Shown here: in pieces, positions 28,627 through 37,152 of the stretch
Position numbering within the stretch: the first letter of the stretch is position 1
How the letters are laid out: each line of letters begins with the position of its first letter
Assembly (NCBI GenBank): GCA_022447365.1
Contig: JAKVBL010000006.1
Location: 1-64,000, forward strand
DNA from: Oleiphilaceae bacterium
Lineage (GTDB): Bacteria; Pseudomonadota; Gammaproteobacteria; Pseudomonadales; Oleiphilaceae
Direction: 5' to 3'
DNA: 64,000 nucleotides
Notes under the pieces: generated by a model
The model's database searches: none
The model's input: the letters and a program-made list of their open reading frames with translations, nothing else
Told to the model about the DNA's origin: nothing
Made by a program: the position numbers and the translations under genes

Positions 28627-29700
28627 TTACATCTCCAAAGGAAGGTAAACGATAAAGTCAGTACGGCCAGGTTGGCTCTCGCACTCAACTAAACCATTAT
28701 GTTTGGTAAAAATACTTTGTGTGATTGACAGTCCAAGGCCCGTGCCTTCAGCGCGACCGCTAATCATTGGGTAGAAAATGTTCTGAATGAAGTTTTTATC
28801 AATGCCGGGACCATTATCGATAAGCTCGATACGAGCAACGATTCGATGGCGTGTTTGACCAATCGTAAATTGTCTTAGCGCACGCGTACGAATAGTGATA
28901 CTCGCGTCTTCACCAGATTGCGCTTGCGGCTCTAATGCTTGCAGCGCATTTTTTGCGATATTTAGGAAGCCTTGAATGAGTTGGCTTTTATCTCCTTGTA
29001 TCTCAGGAATACTTGGGTCGTAGTCTTTGACGATGCGAATTGCATTACCTGACTCGGCTCGAATGAGCGCACATACGCGCTCCAAGATTTCGTGCACGTT
29101 AAGAGGGCTCAGATTGAGCGCTTTGTGGGTGCCTAACATGCGGTCCACAAGATCACGTAAACGATCCGTTTCTTCTATGATTACCTGCGTATACTCGCTT
29201 TGCTCATCGCTTAGTTCCGATGACAGGAGCTGTGCCGCACCACGAATTCCTCCAAGAGGATTCTTGATTTCATGTGCAAGGCCTCTAATGAGGATTTTCG
29301 CTGTTTCTTGATTTTCTTGTAGCTGTTCTTCCCGGCTGATTCTAAGTAATCGATCTTTTGCTTGTATCTCAACAAGTAAACAAGGCGCATTATTAGCGAT
29401 CAGACTAGAAACAGTGCAGTCAACGAGAATGTGTTCGCCATTTAATAAGGTCATCTTACATTCGCGTTGAGTGTAAGAGTGCCCCGTTTTAAGGATCTCT
29501 TTCATCTCGTCGATGAGATTACTTTCAATGTCACTAAATAGTTCAGGAAATTTCGCGGCTTCCAAGCGTTTTTGGCTTACTTGGGTCAACATTTCGGCAG
29601 CAGGGTTGTAATCAAGCACCGTCAAGTCTTCCGCTAAAACGAGAACGGATGTCGATAGGTTGTCTAGGATCACTGATTGCTGAATGTTTTGGTTTTTCAT
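28627..29700 (-). CDS. ntrB: Nitrogen regulation sensor kinase/phosphatase NtrB (GlnL)
   Basis: 357 residues, cytosolic, no membrane helix. PAS domain at about 10-110, then the H box GLAHEIKNPLGGIRG with phosphorylated H143, the N box NIAKNALQAL and the G boxes IELIDNGPGID and GTGLGLSIT of the ATPase domain. NtrB phosphorylates or dephosphorylates NtrC according to PII signals. It is co-transcribed with ntrC. Upstream there is a perfect NtrC palindrome and a weak sigma-54 match, which suggests autoregulation. Confidence 0.94.
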   Translation of the reverse strand: MKNQNIQQSVILDNLSTSVLVLAEDLTVLDYNPAAEMLTQVSQKRLEAAKFPELFSDIESNLIDEMKEILKTGHSYTQRECKMTLLNGEHILVDCTVSSLIANNAPCLLVEIQAKDRLLRISREEQLQENQETAKILIRGLAHEIKNPLGGIRGAAQLLSSELSDEQSEYTQVIIEETDRLRDLVDRMLGTHKALNLSPLNVHEILERVCALIRAESGNAIRIVKDYDPSIPEIQGDKSQLIQGFLNIAKNALQALEPQAQSGEDASITIRTRALRQFTIGQTRHRIVARIELIDNGPGIDKNFIQNIFYPMISGRAEGTGLGLSITQSIFTKHNGLVECESQPGRTDFIVYLPLEM

Positions 29701-29749
29701 TCGTCTTTTCTGGCTTTATATGATGGTTTCGCACCGTTTAAGACAACTA

Positions 29750-29764
29750 GCAATAATTAAACCA
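29750..29764 (-). promoter_or_regulatory. Weak sigma-54 promoter match before ntrB
   Basis: Read on the minus strand the site is TGGTTTAATTATTGC. It keeps the GG and GC dinucleotides at the correct spacing and TTGC, but lacks the CAC of the -24 element. It lies 50 bases before ntrB and about 120 bases from the NtrC palindrome. Confidence 0.35.
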
Positions 29765-29881
29765 TTTGCGGTGCATTCATTTTGATAAGAGCTAAGTTAT
29801 TGAATTTACCAAGATTGTTATTCTGTTAATCGCTCGATAACAATCCTTCGCACTTGAGGAGAGCACAATGAAGATTTTACA

Positions 29882-29898
29882 TGCACCATGGTGGTGCA
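29882..29898. promoter_or_regulatory. Perfect NtrC-binding palindrome upstream of ntrB
   Basis: TGCACC-ATGGT-GGTGCA matches the NtrC consensus TGCACY-N5-GGTGCA fully. It is between the end of the DUF4124 gene and ntrB, 182 bases before the ntrB start. It could act as an enhancer or, as in enteric ntrB, a repressor site. Confidence 0.78.
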
Positions 29899-29906
29899 TC
29901 AAGAGT

Positions 29907-30425
29907 TTAGTTTAGCTTTGAAGGGCGGTGCATTGTGAAAGATATGGAGGAGGATTTGATGATTTTACCGCTAGCATCGCTAATCTGAACGCTAAGTTGG
30001 TGCGTTCCGCGAAATACGTTATCAACAATCAACGATGTGGTGCGTTGTTCGCCTACGAGTTGGTTATCGATGAAGATTTTATATATGTGGCTCGGTCTTA
30101 ATTCTGGGAATGAGGTAAAAGAAATGTTTACTGTGCCAGAGCCGCTGTGGAATGCACTGTCATTGCTAGGGCTTAGTATCTTTAAGGATTGATAGAGTTC
30201 TTTTGTTGTTGTGTCAGCTTGTTGAGTGTTCGTTGAGCTAGGAGGTAGTTTAAGTGCGGGTACTGTAGCGACATCTTGCACCTCTATTGTTTCAGAGCGT
30301 TCGCTTGGTTCGTCTGAGAAAGAGATGCTGCCATCAGGGTTAATGGTTTTGTAGACCTTGGTAGCGCCACTTAGGCCAATTGTTAAAGCCAAAAGGAAGA
30401 GGGAAGAAATGATTGATTTTGTCAT
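29907..30425 (-). CDS. Secreted DUF4124 protein
   Basis: 172 residues. A signal peptide is expected at 1-21 (IISSLFLLALTIGLSGA). The DUF4124 segment follows directly (KVYKTINPDGSISFSDEPSE, about 22-42), then a low-complexity linker and an Ig-like beta domain (about 85-170, LKILSPSNDSAFHSGSG...). Proteins of this family near glnA and ntrB are common in pseudomonads and relatives; their role is unknown. It is transcribed with the same polarity as glnA, after the glnA terminator. Confidence 0.78.
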   Translation of the reverse strand: MTKSIISSLFLLALTIGLSGATKVYKTINPDGSISFSDEPSERSETIEVQDVATVPALKLPPSSTNTQQADTTTKELYQSLKILSPSNDSAFHSGSGTVNISFTSFPELRPSHIYKIFIDNQLVGEQRTTSLIVDNVFRGTHQLSVQISDASGKIIKSSSISFTMHRPSKLN

Positions 30426-30480
30426 GGCTTCGGGCAGCTCCGTTGCGTATTAGGCTACTTCTAGTATGAACCTCAGATAT

Positions 30481-30508
30481 AAAAAAGCCCAGCATTTGCT
30501 GGGCTTTT
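30481..30508 (-). terminator. Terminator of glnA
   Basis: On the minus strand AAAAGCCCAGC / GCTGGGCTTTT forms a strong stem followed by six T. It lies 15 bases after the glnA stop. Confidence 0.9.
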
Positions 30509-30523
30509 CTTTAAAACAAAGTC

Positions 30524-31930
30524 TTAAACTGAGTAGTACATGTCGAACTCAACTGGGTGAGTTGTCATGTTCAATGTCTCAACTTCTTCACGCTTAAGTT
30601 CAAGGTAGCCTTGAATCATATCTTCAGTGAACACGCCGCCTTTTGTAAGGAATTCGTGATCAGCTTCAAGAGCGTCAAGTGCAACGTCAAACGTTTCAGC
30701 AACAGTTGGGATCTCAGCCGCTTCTTCAGCTGGAAGATCGTACAAGTCTTTATCTGCTGGATCGCCAGGGTGGATCTTGTTCTGGATGCCGTCAAGACCA
30801 GCCATCATCAATGCAGAGAACGCCAAGTATGGGTTTGCAGATGGGTCAGGGAAACGAGCTTCCATACGACGCGCTTTTGGCGAGTTAACGAATGGAATAC
30901 GGATAGAAGCTGAACGGTTACGTGCAGAGTATGCAAGCATAACTGGAGCTTCGAAACCTGGAACCAAACGCTTATAAGAGTTTGTAGAAGCGTTAGTGAA
31001 TGCGTTGATCGCGCGAGCATGCTTGATGATACCGCCGATGTAGTACAAACACTCGTCTGAAAGACCTGCGTAGCCGTCACCAGCGAAGATGTTGTTGCCA
31101 TCTTTTGCTAGAGACATGTGTACGTGCATACCAGAACCGTTGTCACCTACAAGAGGCTTAGGCATGAATGTCGCAGTCTTGCCGTAAGCGTGTGCAACGT
31201 TGTGTACACAGTACTTAAGAATTTGAACTTCGTCGGCTTTGTTTACAAGTGTGTTCGCACCAACGCCGATTTCACACTGACCAGCAGTACCTACTTCGTG
31301 GTGGTGTACTTCGATCACTAGGCCCATTGCTTCCATTGCAGCACACATTGCGCCACGAAGATCGTGCAAAGAGTCAACTGGTGGTACTGGGAAGTAACCG
31401 CCTTTAACGCCAGGACGGTGACCAGTGTTGCCGCCTTCGATGCTTGCGTCGCTAGACCATGCAGCTTCTTCAGAGTTGATTTGGTACATCGCACCGCTGA
31501 TGTCAGCTTTCCACTTAACATCGTCAAATACGAAGAACTCTGGCTCTGGACCAAACAATGCGCTGTCTGCGATGCCAGTAGACTTCAAGTATTCTTCTGC
31601 GCGCTTAGCAACAGAGCGTGGGTCACGCTCGTAGCCTTGCATAGTTGCGGGCTCAACGATGTCACAACGCAAGATAAGAGTGGTTTCTTCAGTGAAAGGA
31701 TCAAGAACTGAAGTAGAGTCGTCGGGCATAAGGATCATGTCTGATTCGTTGATGCCTTTCCAGCCAGCGATAGATGAACCGTCAAACATTTTGCCTTCTT
31801 CGAAGAAGTCTTCGTCAACTTCAGATGAAGGGATGCTTACGTGCTGCTCTTTACCACGTGTGTCTGTGAAGCGAAGGTCTACCCACGTTACTTCATTTTC
31901 TTGGATCAGGCCCAGAGTTTTCTCTGACAT
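30524..31930 (-). CDS. glnA: Glutamine synthetase type I
   Basis: 468 residues, the classic GSI-beta length. The enzyme makes glutamine from glutamate, ammonia and ATP in the cytosol as a dodecamer. Key parts: [10 protein letters not shown] near residue 50, metal-site block [12 protein letters not shown], catalytic [11 protein letters not shown], and the ATP-binding [10 protein letters not shown]. Tyr397 in [10 protein letters not shown] is the adenylylation target of GlnE, encoded in this window. The upstream sigma-54 and NtrC sites point to nitrogen-limited activation. The 5' leader is long (about 230 bases). Confidence 0.97.
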   Translation of the reverse strand: MSEKTLGLIQENEVTWVDLRFTDTRGKEQHVSIPSSEVDEDFFEEGKMFDGSSIAGWKGINESDMILMPDDSTSVLDPFTEETTLILRCDIVEPATMQGYERDPRSVAKRAEEYLKSTGIADSALFGPEPEFFVFDDVKWKADISGAMYQINSEEAAWSSDASIEGGNTGHRPGVKGGYFPVPPVDSLHDLRGAMCAAMEAMGLVIEVHHHEVGTAGQCEIGVGANTLVNKADEVQILKYCVHNVAHAYGKTATFMPKPLVGDNGSGMHVHMSLAKDGNNIFAGDGYAGLSDECLYYIGGIIKHARAINAFTNASTNSYKRLVPGFEAPVMLAYSARNRSASIRIPFVNSPKARRMEARFPDPSANPYLAFSALMMAGLDGIQNKIHPGDPADKDLYDLPAEEAAEIPTVAETFDVALDALEADHEFLTKGGVFTEDMIQGYLELKREEVETLNMTTHPVEFDMYYSV

Positions 31931-32174
31931 TATATTTACTCCATTTAACGGATGTTTTCGAACACCAAAGAGGTCGTTCTTGTATTTCGGTCTGCGACGA
32001 TTGTTATCACCTTTGCAGATGTTTGTTGTCGCAAACTGTTGTTTTATTGACGCAATAAGCGTTCTTTGGGGCTTATTTCGTACTCGCGCCTATAAAATTG
32101 GCAGCAGCGTAACACGCTAGGCAACCTATTTATAGGGTTTCACGGGGTGTGCCCGCTTTTGGTTCGCTACATAT

Positions 32175-32189
32175 GCAAGCATCTTGCCA
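32175..32189 (-). promoter_or_regulatory. Sigma-54 promoter of glnA
   Basis: Minus-strand sequence TGGCAAGATGCTTGC keeps TGGCA, G at position 7 and TTGC at exact spacing. Transcription should start near 32163, leaving a leader of about 230 bases before the glnA ATG. Confidence 0.82.
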
Positions 32190-32263
32190 AAAGTTAAGAG
32201 GCTCTATTTTTTGATTATAAACAACGAATTAGGAATTGCTTGGAATTTTACAAAGGTTTTTAT

Positions 32264-32280
32264 TGCGCCTTAATGGTGCG
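32264..32280. promoter_or_regulatory. NtrC-binding site upstream of glnA
   Basis: TGCGCC-TTAAT-GGTGCG fits TGCACY-N5-GGTGCA with symmetric changes in each arm. It lies about 75-90 bases upstream of the -24 element, the usual enhancer distance. A half site follows at 32305. Confidence 0.75.
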
Positions 32281-32424
32281 CATGGCTTCTTGCAGGGTCA
32301 ATTTGGTGCATTCGTTGTTTTGGGTAGGATTGCAAATAAATGTACATTTGATGTCCATCTTCATTTGCTTGCTGTATACTCCGCGTCCGATTTTTTAACC
32401 CTCAAATTTTTGGGAATTGCTGTT

Positions 32425-34230
32425 GTGATTGAGAACCTTAGAAATATCGCCATTATCGCGCACGTTGACCATGGTAAGACTACCCTGGTTGATGGCTTGT
32501 TAGGTCAGTCTGGTACCTTAGATCGTAAAGATGAAGGTGCTGAGCGAATTATGGACTCGAACGATCAAGAAAAAGAGCGTGGCATTACCATTCTTGCTAA
32601 GAACACAGCAATTACATGGAATGATTACCGTATTAATATTGTGGACACTCCTGGGCACGCCGACTTCGGTGGTGAGGTAGAGCGTGTTCTTTCTATGGTT
32701 GATTCTGTACTACTTCTTGTTGATGCAGTAGACGGACCGATGCCACAGACGCGTTTTGTAACGTCAAAGGCGTTTGAGAAAGGTTTGAACCCGATTGTTG
32801 TTATCAACAAGATTGACCGTCCGGGTGCGCGTCCTGATTGGGTAATGGATCAGGTGTTCGACTTGTTTGATCGACTCGGTGCAACCGATGAGCAGTTAGA
32901 CTTCCCTGTGATTTATGCGTCTGCATTGAATGGTATTGCGGGAGATGATCCGGAAGAAATGGCAGAAGACATGACGCCGTTGTTTCAAATGATCGTTGAT
33001 CAAGTTCCAGCGCCAAAAGTTAACCCTGAGGGTTCTTTCCAAATGCAAATCTCTGCATTGGATTATGATTCATATGTAGGTGTTATTGGTATTGGTCGCA
33101 TCACGCGCGGAACGCTGTCGCCTAATCAGCAAGTTATTGTTAAGCAAGCAGATGGCAACGAGCGTAAAGGTAAGGTTCTTAACGTGAAGGGTTATCATGG
33201 TCTTGATCGTGTGGATACTGATTTGGCGAGTGCGGGCGATATTGTGTGTATTAATGGTATCGACGGATTAAGCATTTCAGATACTTTATGTGATCCAGCA
33301 AATGTTGAAGCATTGCCGGCGCTAAGTGTTGATGAGCCAACAGTAAGCATGACCTTCCAAGTAAACGATTCGCCGTTTGCTGGTCTCGAAGGCAAGTTCG
33401 TAACTTCACGAAATATCAAAGATCGTTTAGATCAAGAGCTTATCCATAATGTAGCATTGCGTGTTGAGCAGGGCGATACAGCTGATAAGTTTGTTGTGAG
33501 CGGTCGTGGTGAGCTTCACCTTTCAGTTTTGATCGAAACAATGCGTCGTGAAGGCTTTGAACTAGCAGTATCTCGTCCAGAAGTTATCGAGAAAGAAATC
33601 GATGGCGTGATGATGGAGCCCTACGAGAACGTAGTGATTGATGTTGAAGATCAGCATCAGGGTTCGATCATGGAAGAGCTTGGTTTGCGTAAGGCTGAGT
33701 TGACTAACATGGAGCCAGACGGCAAAGGTCGCGTAAAACTCGAGTTCTCAGTGCCGTCGCGCGGTTTGATTGGTTTCCGTGGTCAGTTCCTGACGCTTAC
33801 ATCAGGTAGCGGTATCATGACATCTGTATTTGATCGTTATGATGTAGTTAAAGCTGGTGAAGTTGTATCACGTCAAAATGGTGTATTGATCTCAATGGTG
33901 AAAGGCAAGACCTTGTCTTACTCTTTATTCAATCTTCAGGATCGTGGTCGTTTATTCTTGGGTCACGCTGTAGATGTATATGAAGGCCAGATTATCGGTA
34001 TTCACTCTCGTTCTAACGATTTGGCAGTTAACCCTACAAAAGGTAAGCAGCTAACGAACGTACGTGCATCTGGCACAGATGAAGCGTTAACGCTGGTTCC
34101 ACCTATTCGTCACACGCTAGAGCAAGCGCTTGAATTCATCGAAGATGATGAGCTAGTTGAGGTAACGCCTGAAAGCATTCGTTTGCGTAAAAAGCTATTG
34201 ACTGAAAACGAACGTAAGCGCGCGAAGTAA
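32425..34230 (+). CDS. typA: Ribosome-associated GTPase TypA/BipA
   Basis: 601 residues from GTG 32425 ([23 protein letters not shown]), the family start; longer in-frame extensions are not conserved. TypA is a translational GTPase that helps 50S assembly at low temperature. G1 AHVDHGKT at 11-18, the switch II motif [18 protein letters not shown] and SALNG are present. Later domains contain the EF-G-like parts and the C-terminal RNA-binding tail ([16 protein letters not shown]). It is divergent from glnA, as in E. coli. Confidence 0.96.
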   Translation: MIENLRNIAIIAHVDHGKTTLVDGLLGQSGTLDRKDEGAERIMDSNDQEKERGITILAKNTAITWNDYRINIVDTPGHADFGGEVERVLSMVDSVLLLVDAVDGPMPQTRFVTSKAFEKGLNPIVVINKIDRPGARPDWVMDQVFDLFDRLGATDEQLDFPVIYASALNGIAGDDPEEMAEDMTPLFQMIVDQVPAPKVNPEGSFQMQISALDYDSYVGVIGIGRITRGTLSPNQQVIVKQADGNERKGKVLNVKGYHGLDRVDTDLASAGDIVCINGIDGLSISDTLCDPANVEALPALSVDEPTVSMTFQVNDSPFAGLEGKFVTSRNIKDRLDQELIHNVALRVEQGDTADKFVVSGRGELHLSVLIETMRREGFELAVSRPEVIEKEIDGVMMEPYENVVIDVEDQHQGSIMEELGLRKAELTNMEPDGKGRVKLEFSVPSRGLIGFRGQFLTLTSGSGIMTSVFDRYDVVKAGEVVSRQNGVLISMVKGKTLSYSLFNLQDRGRLFLGHAVDVYEGQIIGIHSRSNDLAVNPTKGKQLTNVRASGTDEALTLVPPIRHTLEQALEFIEDDELVEVTPESIRLRKKLLTENERKRAK

Positions 34231-34249
34231 GTTTTTCAGTAAAGTTTAG

Positions 34250-34278
34250 AAAGCCGAAGCATGTCTTCGGCTTTTTTT
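34250..34278 (+). terminator. Terminator of typA
   Basis: AAGCCGAAG (34251-34259) pairs with CTTCGGCTT (34265-34273), followed by T residues. Confidence 0.9.
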
Positions 34279-34304
34279 ATATCTTGAGAAAGTAAACATA
34301 TACT

Positions 34305-34332
34305 GGGGTCAGAGTACTTTTACTCTGACCTC
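34305..34332. repeat. REP-like hairpin repeat, copy 1
   Basis: A 28-base palindromic element with arms GGTCAGAGTA / TACTCTGACC around CTTT. It is identical to copy 2 (43357-43384) except for one base near the right end. Both copies are intergenic and in the same orientation. Such elements are often scattered with REP-associated (RAYT) transposases; no transposase is in the window. Confidence 0.8.
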
Positions 34333-34356
34333 TATTTGTTTTTGGAAAGTGAGGCG

Positions 34357-34794
34357 ATGAAAGCACTTATTCAAAGAGTAAAAAATGCATCGGTTGAAGT
34401 GAATGGGCAAATTGTCGGAGCTATTGATGAGGGTATTCTTCTGCTGCTAGGCGTTGAGAAAGATGACGATCAGCTGGTTTCAGACCGTATGCTCAAAAAA
34501 ATTCTCGCTTATAGAATCTTTGATGATGAGAACGGAAGAATGGGGAGAAGTCTTGCTGATATAAATGGCGGTTTATTGGTTGTGTCACAGTTCACCTTAG
34601 TGGCTGATACTAAAAAAGGAACCAAGCCGAGCTTTTCTTCAGCGGCGCCGCCGGAGCATGGTGAGTTGATATATAACCACTTTGTGGCACAAGCGTACGA
34701 ATCGCACCAAAATATTGCGACCGGTCAATTCGGCGCAGATATGCAGGTAAGCCTCTTAAACGACGGGCCTGTGACCTTTATGTTAGAGCTCTAA
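34357..34794 (+). CDS. dtd: D-aminoacyl-tRNA deacylase
   Basis: 145 residues. DTD removes D-amino acids (and glycine) mischarged on tRNA. MKALIQRVKNASVEVNG is the family start, SQFTLVADTKKGTKPSFS holds the active-site threonine/serine region, and NDGPVTFMLEL holds the Gly-cis-Pro motif that selects against L-amino acids. ATG 34357 has GAGG just before it; a further upstream in-frame ATG (34336) lies next to the repeat and is not used by the family. Confidence 0.95.
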   Translation: MKALIQRVKNASVEVNGQIVGAIDEGILLLLGVEKDDDQLVSDRMLKKILAYRIFDDENGRMGRSLADINGGLLVVSQFTLVADTKKGTKPSFSSAAPPEHGELIYNHFVAQAYESHQNIATGQFGADMQVSLLNDGPVTFMLEL

Positions 34795-34982
34795 TCTTGC
34801 ATTTATTGCCTTATTTTCCCTGAAATATGACAAAAATAAGAATTTTTGCACTAAAAAATTGCGCAGTGTAACAAAGTGTACTAAACAGAATACAAGGGAA
34901 TGCATTAAGTTATTGCTCTAACACGCTGTTTTGACTATAAAAATGAACATTTTGTAGGTTTTTGTGGGTGCCTTTGAAAATC

Positions 34983-34998
34983 TGGCACGGTTCTAGCT
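34983..34998 (+). promoter_or_regulatory. Sigma-54-like promoter upstream of the porin
   Basis: TGGCACGGTTCTAGCT matches TGGCACG-N4-TTGC with one change (TAGC for TTGC). Spacing of GG and GC is exact. Transcription would start about 360 bases before the porin start codon. Confidence 0.55.
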
Positions 34999-35297
34999 AA
35001 ATGCTTAAGCGTTAGGAAATGGAGTAACTTGCCATTAGTAAGCGGCGATACTCTTGTTTAGAAACGAGTGCTGACAAAGTGCATATTTTCTAAACAAGCT
35101 GTAACGTGCGAAATGTGAACTTTTTGGCTTAAGATACTTTTGGTCAAACCAACGAGCATACTTTTGGTGCACTCAGTGTTCGAAAGTATGGCAGTCGTGA
35201 AAGAAATTGCTCGGTCATTGCGGTTGTAATATTTCTGTCATGAGTGTGAAATTAAATGGGCACCACTTTGGGGTTTCCCATTGAAACTATAAAAAAC

Positions 35298-35317
35298 AAT
35301 TTAATAGCTATTAAATT
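35298..35317. promoter_or_regulatory. 20-bp perfect palindrome upstream of the porin
   Basis: AATTTAATAGCTATTAAATT reads the same on both strands. It lies 55 bases before the porin ATG and overlaps the place where a -10 element might sit (TTGAAA at 35281-35286 is a possible -35). This is the shape of an operator for a dimeric regulator. Confidence 0.6.
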
Positions 35318-35371
35318 AACTAAGAACGAGCGGGCAAGGCCCAATCTTCAATTAGCAATAAGGAAGACGAA

Positions 35372-36358
35372 ATGAAAAAGACTCTGATCGCTTCAGCTGT
35401 AGCAGCAGCTGCACTATCTTCAAACGCATTCGCGATGGATCATGCTGAAAAGCTTGATTTAATGCCAACTATCTACGGTAACATCCAGTTAGTTAATAAC
35501 ACTAACGACGATTCTATCGCTGATGACACCACTACTACATTTGATGACAATGGCTCTACACTTGGCTTCAAGCACGAGCATGAAATTGCTGCAGGCATCA
35601 CTGGGTTTTTCAAAGCCGAGCTTGAGTTCGATGCTGATGACAAAAAAGATAACAGTGGCCTTAGCGGCTTTGACGAAGCTTTCATTGGTGTAAAGGGTGA
35701 TTTCGGTAGCGTTCAGGCTGGTTCTGACGATACTGTTGCTGAAGATTTCGACGTAATGGACTTTGAAGAATACGCAGGTATCGGAACTGGTAACTTGGTT
35801 GGTATGTCTGAAGGCGACAACATCCAATATCGCACTCCTGATATGAATGGTCTTTCGGCTGGTCTTACATATAAGGCAGATCAAAAGTCGACTGACGAAG
35901 TTGTAGCAGCCCTGTCTGTTGGTTATGCAGCTGATGCCTTCTCAGCAACTTTGTCTTATGCAATGGCTGGTGACGATTTTGAATTAGTTGATGGCGATGG
36001 CAATGCTACAGGTGTGTATGCAGATGGCGAAGACGCTTTTGGTCTTGGTGGTACGTTTGCAATTGAAGACCTAACGTTGATGGCTTCATACGAAGACAAA
36101 GATAAAGCTTCATACATTGCTGTTGGTGCTCTATATGCTATGGGTGCTGCGCAATTTGCTGCTCAATATGGTATGGGTGACAACGGTGAGAGCGGTGCAG
36201 CAGAACAAACAGTTGACGAGTTCTACTTGCAAGCGCTTTATAACATCAGCGATAACATGTACACATACATTGAATACGTTCAGTCTGAAACTGAAACTAA
36301 CAGCGTGACAACTGCTGATACTTCAGATGTTTCAATCGGTGCTACTTACTACTTCTAA
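35372..36358 (+). CDS. Outer-membrane porin (Gram-negative porin family)
   Basis: 328 residues. Signal peptide 1-21 (MKKTLIASAVAAAALSSNAFA, cleavage after AFA). The rest is a run of amphipathic strands with aromatic girdles and ends in phenylalanine (GATYYF), the BAM recognition end of beta-barrel proteins. The family start IYGNIQLVN and the loop GDFGSVQAGSDDT (normally GxxGxxxxGR) are visible. The mature protein is strongly acidic, as is usual in marine bacteria. It probably forms trimers for small hydrophilic solutes. Its own terminator follows. Confidence 0.88.
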   Translation: MKKTLIASAVAAAALSSNAFAMDHAEKLDLMPTIYGNIQLVNNTNDDSIADDTTTTFDDNGSTLGFKHEHEIAAGITGFFKAELEFDADDKKDNSGLSGFDEAFIGVKGDFGSVQAGSDDTVAEDFDVMDFEEYAGIGTGNLVGMSEGDNIQYRTPDMNGLSAGLTYKADQKSTDEVVAALSVGYAADAFSATLSYAMAGDDFELVDGDGNATGVYADGEDAFGLGGTFAIEDLTLMASYEDKDKASYIAVGALYAMGAAQFAAQYGMGDNGESGAAEQTVDEFYLQALYNISDNMYTYIEYVQSETETNSVTTADTSDVSIGATYYF

Positions 36359-36385
36359 GTCTTACTTAGCAAGCTAGTTAAAAAG

Positions 36386-36410
36386 AACCGGCCTATTGGC
36401 CGGTTTTTTT
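36386..36410 (+). terminator. Terminator of the porin gene
   Basis: AACCGGCC (36386-36393), loop TATT, GGCCGGTT (36398-36405), then T residues. Confidence 0.95.
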
Positions 36411-36461
36411 GTGTCTGTTGTTTAGTAAAATTCTACTGTTGTTAAGGTGTTGGATTAGAGA

Positions 36462-37124
36462 ATGGCAAAAGAATTGGAATTGAAACTACGCTGTTGTGAG
36501 CAAATTGATTTGCAGGCTGTAATACAGTGTTGTGAAGATCTTGGTGCTACTTTTGCTTATAAAGATCAGGCGCTCACTGACTCGAAGAATCTGCGCAATA
36601 TCTACTTTGATACGGATTCACTGTTGCTGCACAAACAGCGCATGGCCTTGCGGGTGCGAAGTAAAGCCGGACTATACATTCAAACACTTAAAACATCTGG
36701 AACAAGTGTTGATGGAATCAGTCAGCGAGGCGAGTGGGAGTGGCCGCTCGATCAGAGCGAGTTAGATGTGTCTTTGTTGAATGAAGCGCCTGTCTGGAGT
36801 GCGCAGTTGCGTGATCAAGAATATCGTGCTGTGTTTGAAACGAACTTCTTACGCGAAGCGTGTGAGTTTGATTATCAGGGTTACGCTTTTGAGCTGGTAC
36901 TAGATGTCGGAGAGATTGTATCTCAAGCTCGCACTAATACAGTTTCTATCAATGAAATTGAGATCGAGCTGAAGGTCAGTCATTCTGCCGAGTCGGAGAG
37001 TATGGGGACTGAAAAGGCTGTTTCAGTTTTACAAAGTTTATCGCATGCACTGTGTGAGAACTTGCCATTAGAGCAATATGATGTAAGCAAGGCGGAACGT
37101 GGGTACGCCTTGTTTTTAGGCTAA
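36462..37124 (+). CDS. CYTH-domain phosphatase (YgiF-like, without CHAD domain)
   Basis: 220 residues. The N-terminal ELELKL is the ExExK signature of CYTH/triphosphate tunnel enzymes. Further tunnel residues are visible in RNIYFDTDSLLLHKQRMALRVR, LYIQTLKT, and the acidic strands NEIEIELK. These enzymes hydrolyse inorganic triphosphate. E. coli YgiF has an extra CHAD domain and also lies upstream of glnE; here only the CYTH part exists and one gene intervenes. It starts about 50 bases after the porin terminator. Confidence 0.82.
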   Translation: MAKELELKLRCCEQIDLQAVIQCCEDLGATFAYKDQALTDSKNLRNIYFDTDSLLLHKQRMALRVRSKAGLYIQTLKTSGTSVDGISQRGEWEWPLDQSELDVSLLNEAPVWSAQLRDQEYRAVFETNFLREACEFDYQGYAFELVLDVGEIVSQARTNTVSINEIEIELKVSHSAESESMGTEKAVSVLQSLSHALCENLPLEQYDVSKAERGYALFLG

Positions 37125-37152
37125 AGAATGATGTTATGGCGGTATCAAGAAG

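Larger units (their letters stand above)
31931..32424. other. Non-coding region between glnA and typA
   Basis: 494 bases separating two divergent genes. It holds the long glnA leader (31931 to about 32163), the sigma-54 promoter (32175-32189), the NtrC site (32264-32280), a half site GGTGCA at 32305-32310, and a -10-like TATACT at 32375-32380 that may serve typA. Small dyads (CCTATTTATAGG, GCGTAACACGC) occur in the leader. I find no credible gene. Confidence 0.8.
34795..35371. other. Dyad-rich non-coding region upstream of the porin
   Basis: 577 bases without a credible gene. In order it holds: an imperfect dyad TGCAC...TGCGCA (34847-34865); a sigma-54-like promoter (34983-34998); a 12-bp perfect inverted repeat (35053-35064 / 35087-35098); a direct repeat ATACTTTTGGT (35134-35144 and 35158-35168); an 8-bp inverted repeat (35157-35164 / 35183-35190); AATGGG/CCCATT arms (35255-35260 / 35277-35282); and a 20-bp palindrome (35298-35317). 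It may carry porin regulation, a small RNA, or both. Confidence 0.7.

Noticed and set aside
32236..32424. Long N-terminal extension of typA
   Set aside because: The added residues overlap the NtrC site and promoter region and are not part of any TypA I know; GTG 32425 fits the family start.
34847..34865. NtrC site upstream of the porin
   Set aside because: The dyad TGCAC...TGCGCA has the wrong arm spacing (two bases too long) for NtrC; kept only as part of the region description.
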